From Candidatus Poseidoniaceae archaeon (lineage in GTDB: Archaea; Thermoplasmatota; Poseidoniia; Poseidoniales; Poseidoniaceae): a stretch of 7,392 nt of DNA. Numbering within the stretch: position 1 is the first letter of the stretch; the number at the start of each line of letters is the position of its first letter. The stretch covers positions 1 to 7,392 of the forward strand of contig DUIP01000146.1 of assembly GCA_013330285.1 (NCBI GenBank), given 5' to 3'. A program made the translations under genes and the position numbers. The notes under the pieces are model-generated. The model worked only from the letters and a program-made list of their open reading frames with translations. It was not told where the DNA came from and searched no databases. Positions 1 to 7,392 of the stretch are shown here, piece after piece.

Positions 1-1056
1 ATGCTGAGTTGGTTCCTGTGGGAAGGCATCCATGACGTCGTACCAGCCGTCACCATCTGCGTCAGGGCAGCCGACCATACCGGCTTGGAATGAAGTCCCT
101 GCCTGAGTTGGACAAGCATCTTGCCCTTCGGCTTGTGCGTTGAATTCTCCAGGCCAGTTCGTGTTTCGGTCAGTCCACGTATCGTTAGCCCAGTTGTCAC
201 CAAAGCCGTCTTCATCATAATCAGACCACTGGTAAGGATCGTTGGAAAAGGCATCAGCGCCGTCTTCGGTGGACCAGAATCCATCGGGATCCGAATAGCC
301 ATCTTCATCAGCATCAAAGCAACCCATTCGGTCCATTGTCGATGTTCCAGCTTGGCTGGGGCAATCATCTGGAGTTGTGCCTGCAGTATTGTCACCATAG
401 CCATCACCATCGGCATCTGCCCATTGCGTGGGGTCGTCATCAAAGGCATCATCAATATCTGCCCAACCATCAGAATCGGCGTCTGGACAGGCGTTCTTTC
501 CACCAAGGGTTGAGTCTCCTGCTTGGTTCGGGCAGTCATCGAATGAGTCTGCCCAACTGTCACCATCGGAGTCGAGGCAGCCCTGCGTTCCGTTGAGCGA
601 AGTACCGTAAAGGGTCGGACAATCATCACCTACGTCTTCGAAACCATCGGCATCGTCATCGGTGTCTTCGTCGCTGTCACGGCAACCATCACCATCGATG
701 TCGTTGGATGAATCAGAGACCCATGTTGGCCGCGGAGGTGCATACGAGGTGTATGGGCAATTGTCGTTGCCATCGTCAACTCCATCATTGTCATCATCGC
801 TGTCTTCAGCATCATCCTTACAACCATCGTTGTCCCAATCCGTCGAGGCTGGAGGGTTTGAGGTGTCTTGGCTGCTGGTCCAATTAAACTGACCACCACG
901 AGGGCACAGATCTGGGAAATTATCTGTCAAACCGTCGTTATCGTCATCGGAGTCGCACTCATCACCTTGTGCATCGCCGTCGGTGTTCGCTTGTGTCGGG
1001 TTCGAATCGTTTGGACAATTGTCTGCAAAATCAGGAACGCCATCAAAATCGGCGTC
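1..1056 (-). repeat. Asp/Cys-rich thrombospondin type 3-like repeats
   Basis: From residue 510 (DADFDG) the protein becomes a run of acidic loops such as DSDDDNDG, DIDGDG, DADGDGYGD and DSDGDSWAD, with DxCP motifs at residues 521, 558, 607, 653, 682, 739 and 822. Each CP cysteine has a partner cysteine 14-28 residues later. From residue 682 a longer unit appears, D(D/A)CP(N/S/T)QAG.S, a C-D-acidic loop, then DAF...PxQ(W/H), with DAF at residues 712, 777 and 852; unit lengths are 57 and 83 residues. Known TSP3 loops bind calcium through such aspartates. At DNA level this gives a repetitive GATGGTGATGGC-like texture across the first kilobase. Confidence 0.85.
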
Positions 1057-2583
1057 CTTCTTTGAATTTGGATCAATCGACCACATCATAGCGTCCCAGT
1101 TATTGCCTGTGGAAGTGAGTGAAAGTGACCCTTTGCTCATCGACCCTGCACCGAGGCCGCCGCCCATCGTCACGATGTCGGTTTCGTTGATGGCCAGCGA
1201 ATACCCGACCTCATACGCCGTTCCAGAGGTGGCTTCCAACCATTCCCATGAACCACTCGAGGAAAGAGCGCCAACAACGCCATCGAAGTTGCCGCCAATC
1301 ACTGCTGAATAGGATCCTCCAGTGTAGGTGTTGCCTATGCTGGTGACGATGAAGACTTCATCCATGGAGTTGATTCCGATATCATCAATCGAATCAGTGG
1401 CACTTGTACCACCAGTTGCGGCCCAACTCGTACCGGAGAGCGTATTGAATGGATTCTTCAAAATGAAGGAATCGTGAGCACCCTGAGATGCTGTGATTGA
1501 CCACGACCCAGATGGACCTGATCCTTGGAGCGTTCCGTCATAGAGGCCTCCGAGGTAAATGTCGTCATTCATCGAGATTTCCATGGTACCAACTTGTGTA
1601 TCCATGCCAGGTGATCCAAGTCCTGAGAGGGTTTTGACGATACCTGATGCGTCATAATTGATGAAGAAGGTATCACTGTTTCCTGCAGGAATGTAGGAGT
1701 TGGTGCCAAAGATAAGGTTGCCAAAAGTGACACCTGATACGAAAATGTCACCCATCGAATCGACTTCGACACCTGAAACGATCTGGTTTCCAACACCGCC
1801 ACCGGAAGTGGCCCACTTGAGGATGCCTTGGATACCATCGATTTTTGCGAGGTATACTTCTGTATCAGTGACGTTAAACATGGTACCACCGAAATCGGTT
1901 TCACCCTGGTGAGTACCTGCAACAATGACGTCACCGTTTTGGTCGATTGTGATCGCCGAAGGTTCGCTGAATTCACCTGAATTGTTGACTGTTGTTTGAA
2001 AGGTATGAGCCCAAAGCCACTGACCACTTGGATCGGCCATAGCGACAAAGGTATCAGCAGATCCACTTGCAATGGTGATGGAGCCGAATTCAATGATTCC
2101 AGTGTAGGTCCCAGTAACTGCTACTTCGCCACCCATGCCAACCGCAAGGTCGCTGAAGATGGAAATACCGCCATTGCCAATCGGGTTGTGATTGGCTCCC
2201 AAGAGGTACTGGTATTGCCCCGAACTATCGACAGCACCGATGTAGAACTCACTGCTGTATGGGCTGGTTGGACTGAGAGTTTGGGAGCCAAAGGTAAGGG
2301 TTTGTGCGTTGCTGGTGTTCCAACTCCCACCAAAGGCGTAGAAACCTGGAGTGTACTCCAACGCTTCAACAAATTCTGCACCAGCAGACGTGCCTCCGCC
2401 AACAAGCATCGGGTTCGAGGTACTGGCACCAGATTGTATTCGCTGAACTGGATTCAATTCAGTCAATTCTGCTGGTTCGTTTGGAGTTGCTTGGAATGTA
2501 GGGCTGGTGATCGGCGCTAAAAACGAAATCAGCATCAAGGCGATGATTGAAGTCGCAGCGGTTCGGAGCATGACGGTTGCCAT
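1..2583 (-). CDS. Secreted beta-propeller and TSP3-repeat protein, 3' end outside window
   Basis: Large exported protein of unknown function; 861 codons are visible, open to the left edge, with no stop in any codon read. Residues 1 to about 25 are a signal peptide (MATVMLR, then a hydrophobic core IIALMLISFLAPI). Residues about 75-501 hold seven repeats of 62-67 residues with a beta-strand pattern like SBBP or Kelch-style propellers: a GDVIVAG-like strand, an FG turn, then DTFVA..D.SG.W.WA. Residues about 510-861 are an Asp-rich, presumably calcium-binding region of thrombospondin type 3-like repeats, with DxDGDGxxD motifs and seven DxCP motifs. All 14 visible cysteines lie in this second region, in seven CP...C pairs, as expected for disulfides outside the cell. 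It likely sits on the cell surface or is released; the C-terminus, where a membrane anchor might be, is not visible. It lies 80 bases after rpl30e with no evident promoter of its own. The specific ligand or substrate cannot be deduced. Confidence 0.92.
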   Translation of the reverse strand, partial: MATVMLRTAATSIIALMLISFLAPITSPTFQATPNEPAELTELNPVQRIQSGASTSNPMLVGGGTSAGAEFVEALEYTPGFYAFGGSWNTSNAQTLTFGSQTLSPTSPYSSEFYIGAVDSSGQYQYLLGANHNPIGNGGISIFSDLAVGMGGEVAVTGTYTGIIEFGSITIASGSADTFVAMADPSGQWLWAHTFQTTVNNSGEFSEPSAITIDQNGDVIVAGTHQGETDFGGTMFNVTDTEVYLAKIDGIQGILKWATSGGGVGNQIVSGVEVDSMGDIFVSGVTFGNLIFGTNSYIPAGNSDTFFINYDASGIVKTLSGLGSPGMDTQVGTMEISMNDDIYLGGLYDGTLQGSGPSGSWSITASQGAHDSFILKNPFNTLSGTSWAATGGTSATDSIDDIGINSMDEVFIVTSIGNTYTGGSYSAVIGGNFDGVVGALSSSGSWEWLEATSGTAYEVGYSLAINETDIVTMGGGLGAGSMSKGSLSLTSTGNNWDAMMWSIDPNSKKDADFDGVPDFADNCPNDSNPTQANTDGDAQGDECDSDDDNDGLTDNFPDLCPRGGQFNWTSSQDTSNPPASTDWDNDGCKDDAEDSDDDNDGVDDGNDNCPYTSYAPPRPTWVSDSSNDIDGDGCRDSDEDTDDDADGFEDVGDDCPTLYGTSLNGTQGCLDSDGDSWADSFDDCPNQAGDSTLGGKNACPDADSDGWADIDDAFDDDPTQWADADGDGYGDNTAGTTPDDCPSQAGTSTMDRMGCFDADEDGYSDPDGFWSTEDGADAFSNDPYQWSDYDEDGFGDNWANDTWTDRNTNWPGEFNAQAEGQDACPTQAGTSFQAGMVGCPDADGDGWYDVMDAFPQEPTQH
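1081..2346 (-). repeat. Seven-fold beta-propeller-like protein repeat region
   Basis: Seven copies of a strand motif begin near residues 112 (EFYIGAVDSSG), 177 (DTFVAMADPSGQWLWA), 242 (EVYLAKIDGIQG), 304 (DTFFINYDASG), 371 (DSFILKNPFN), 433 (FDGVVGALSSSGSWEW) and 496 (WDAMMWSIDP). Spacings are 65, 65, 62, 67, 62 and 63 residues. Each is preceded by a partner strand such as GEVAVTGTYTG (152), GDVIVAGTHQG (217), GDIFVSGVTFG (278) and DDIYLGGLYDG (340), usually with a following FG. Seven such units fit one closed seven-bladed propeller. There are no cysteines in this part. Confidence 0.75.
2509..2583 (-). other. Signal peptide of the secreted protein
   Basis: The first 25 or so residues have a short n-region with one Arg (MATVMLR), a hydrophobic stretch TAATSIIALMLISFLAPI, and then a polar Ser/Thr/Pro-rich segment (TSPTFQATPNEPAE) that suits a mature N-terminus. 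There is no lipobox cysteine, so a Sec-type, non-lipoprotein signal is most likely. The exact cleavage site is uncertain. Confidence 0.8.
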
Positions 2584-2585
2584 AC

Positions 2586-2590
2586 CCTCC
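2586..2590 (-). promoter_or_regulatory. Ribosome binding site of the secreted-protein gene, unusual spacing
   Basis: The minus strand has AAGGGGAGGGT immediately before the ATG at 2583. The GGAGG core is only two bases from that ATG, which is short, and 14 bases from a second in-frame ATG at 2571 (Met5), which is long. Pairing through the upstream AAGG part would give a normal spacing of about seven bases to Met1. The start is therefore either Met1 or Met5; both leave a complete signal peptide. Confidence 0.5.
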
Positions 2591-2605
2591 CCTTGAGCCT
2601 CAAGG
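2591..2605 (-). repeat. Perfect 15-base dyad directly upstream of the secreted-protein start
   Basis: The minus strand reads CCTTGAG-G-CTCAAGG, a perfect 7-bp dyad around a single base. In RNA it could fold as a 6-bp stem with a 3-base loop. Its 3' arm abuts the ribosome binding site of the next gene and ends eight bases from the ATG. It could be an operator for a dimeric regulator or an RNA hairpin affecting ribosome access. The sequence is fact; the function is unproven. Confidence 0.5.
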
Positions 2606-2643
2606 CCATGAAGGCTTCCATCCTGTGACCAAGCGAGGGTCAA

Positions 2644-2656
2644 CGCCTTTGAGGCG
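2644..2656 (-). repeat. Small inverted repeat just after rpl30e
   Basis: CGCCT and AGGCG flank a three-base loop, starting seven bases after the rpl30e stop. The RNA could form a 5-bp GC-rich stem. No run of T follows on the minus strand, so it does not look like an archaeal (T-rich) or bacterial-type terminator. It may be chance. Confidence 0.35.
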
Positions 2657-2663
2657 ATGATGT

Positions 2664-2963
2664 TCACTCGATGTTGGTTTCGAGGGTGAGCAAATCGCTG
2701 TCACCAGCATCGATGATGCTGATGGTAGAAACTGCGAATGGCTTACCACATGCGATGCCGAGTTCACGGTTCACCATTGATGCACGGAACTTGGTCACTT
2801 CTGGGTGACGTGCGTGCAGGTCATCTGTGTACTCGATTGGACAGTTCGCAGCTAGAATGATCAGTTTTGCTTCGCCACGAGCGCAAGCGTCAAGCGCTTG
2901 GCGTTGGCCAAATCGTAGGTTTCCAGTTGCAATTGCGTTTTTCAGTTGTCGGCTTAGATCCAT
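2664..2963 (-). CDS. rpl30e: 50S ribosomal protein L30e
   Basis: Small ribosomal protein of the L7Ae/L30e/S12e/Gadd45 RNA-binding fold, part of the large ribosomal subunit. It is 99 residues, a normal length for the family (about 95-110). The family pattern is clear: an N-terminal helix MDLSRQLKNAIATGNLRFGQ with the conserved G...G turn, the KLIILAANCP strand-and-loop (residues about 33-42), the central helix, ELGIACGKPFAVSTISI (residues about 67-83), and an acidic DAGDSDLL tail. The ATG has GGAGGA seven bases upstream. Its place directly after rpoA2 is the standard position of rpl30e in archaeal polymerase operons, which supports the call over other L7Ae-family members. The gene that usually follows in Euryarchaeota (nusA) is absent; the next gene encodes a secreted protein. 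Confidence 0.95.
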   Translation of the reverse strand: MDLSRQLKNAIATGNLRFGQRQALDACARGEAKLIILAANCPIEYTDDLHARHPEVTKFRASMVNRELGIACGKPFAVSTISIIDAGDSDLLTLETNIE

Positions 2964-2970
2964 ATATTAT

Positions 2971-2976
2971 TCCTCC
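2971..2976 (-). promoter_or_regulatory. Ribosome binding site of rpl30e
   Basis: The minus strand reads GGAGGA seven bases before the rpl30e ATG, within the 44-base gap after rpoA2. It supports the chosen start. No TATA-like element is visible in the gap, so rpl30e is probably read from the polymerase transcript. Confidence 0.85.
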
Positions 2977-3007
2977 ATACTCCACTTTGTTTCTCATGGT
3001 TGGACAA

Positions 3008-7392
<4,385 letters not shown>

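Noticed and set aside
1..1056. A CRISPR array or simple DNA tandem repeat in the GATGGTGATGGC-rich first kilobase
   Set aside because: There are no identical repeats with regular unique spacers. The similarity is at protein level, from Asp-Gly-rich TSP3 loops, and one open frame runs through all of it.
121..1312. Several overlapping plus-strand open frames over the first 1.3 kb
   Set aside because: They are reverse-complement readings of the repetitive Asp codons (GAT, GAC) of the TSP3 region, giving Ile/Val- or His/Ser-rich strings; no ribosome binding sites or motifs were seen.
1569..2093. Minus-strand open frames at 1569-2093 and 2121-2429 as separate genes
   Set aside because: They are in a different minus-strand frame from the continuous secreted-protein frame that covers the whole region, and their sequences lack domains. 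The true frame shows regular propeller repeats with no stops.
2644..2656. Terminator after rpl30e
   Set aside because: The stem is only 5 bp and no T-rich tract follows on the minus strand, so neither an archaeal nor an intrinsic bacterial-type terminator is supported.

Overview
The window is archaeal. It carries the 3' side of an RNA polymerase large-subunit operon and a large secreted repeat protein, and every gene lies on the minus strand. RNA polymerase subunit 1 is split into A' and A'' genes and followed by ribosomal protein L30e, which is the euryarchaeal arrangement. Strong GGAGG-type ribosome binding sites, a moderate GC content, and a secreted Asp-rich protein with thrombospondin type 3-like repeats (DxDGDGxxD, DxCP, DAF..DPxQW) together suggest a marine Thermoplasmatota-type archaeon. 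Marine Group II (Poseidoniales) is the best guess. This is inferred from gene content and motif style, not from any search.

Layout in transcription order, from high to low coordinates. 7392-4567 is rpoA1 (RNAP A'), whose start lies outside the window. It overlaps the rpoA2 start by one base at TGATG. 4567-3008 is rpoA2 (RNAP A''), unusually long because of an N-terminal helix-hairpin-helix-like extension. A 44-base gap with a ribosome binding site follows. 2963-2664 is rpl30e. An 80-base gap holds two small inverted repeats and no visible TATA box or T-rich terminator. 2583-1 is the first 861 codons of a secreted protein that runs off the left edge. It has a signal peptide, then seven beta-propeller-like repeats, then an Asp/Cys-rich TSP3-like region. 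This last gene is open along its whole visible length; I confirmed this by reading every codon.

A' and A'' together form the catalytic largest subunit of RNA polymerase, and L30e joins the large ribosomal subunit, so the first three genes are a conserved information-processing cluster. In many Euryarchaeota nusA, rps12 and rps7 come next. Here a surface or exported protein takes that place in the same direction.

The observations most worth following are: a roughly 145-residue segment inserted in the dock region of A' and bounded by two cysteine pairs; the extra N-terminal domain of A''; unusual residues at the start of the A' bridge helix; and the seven-repeat architecture of the secreted protein. 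No RNA genes, mobile elements, CRISPR arrays or inteins were seen.
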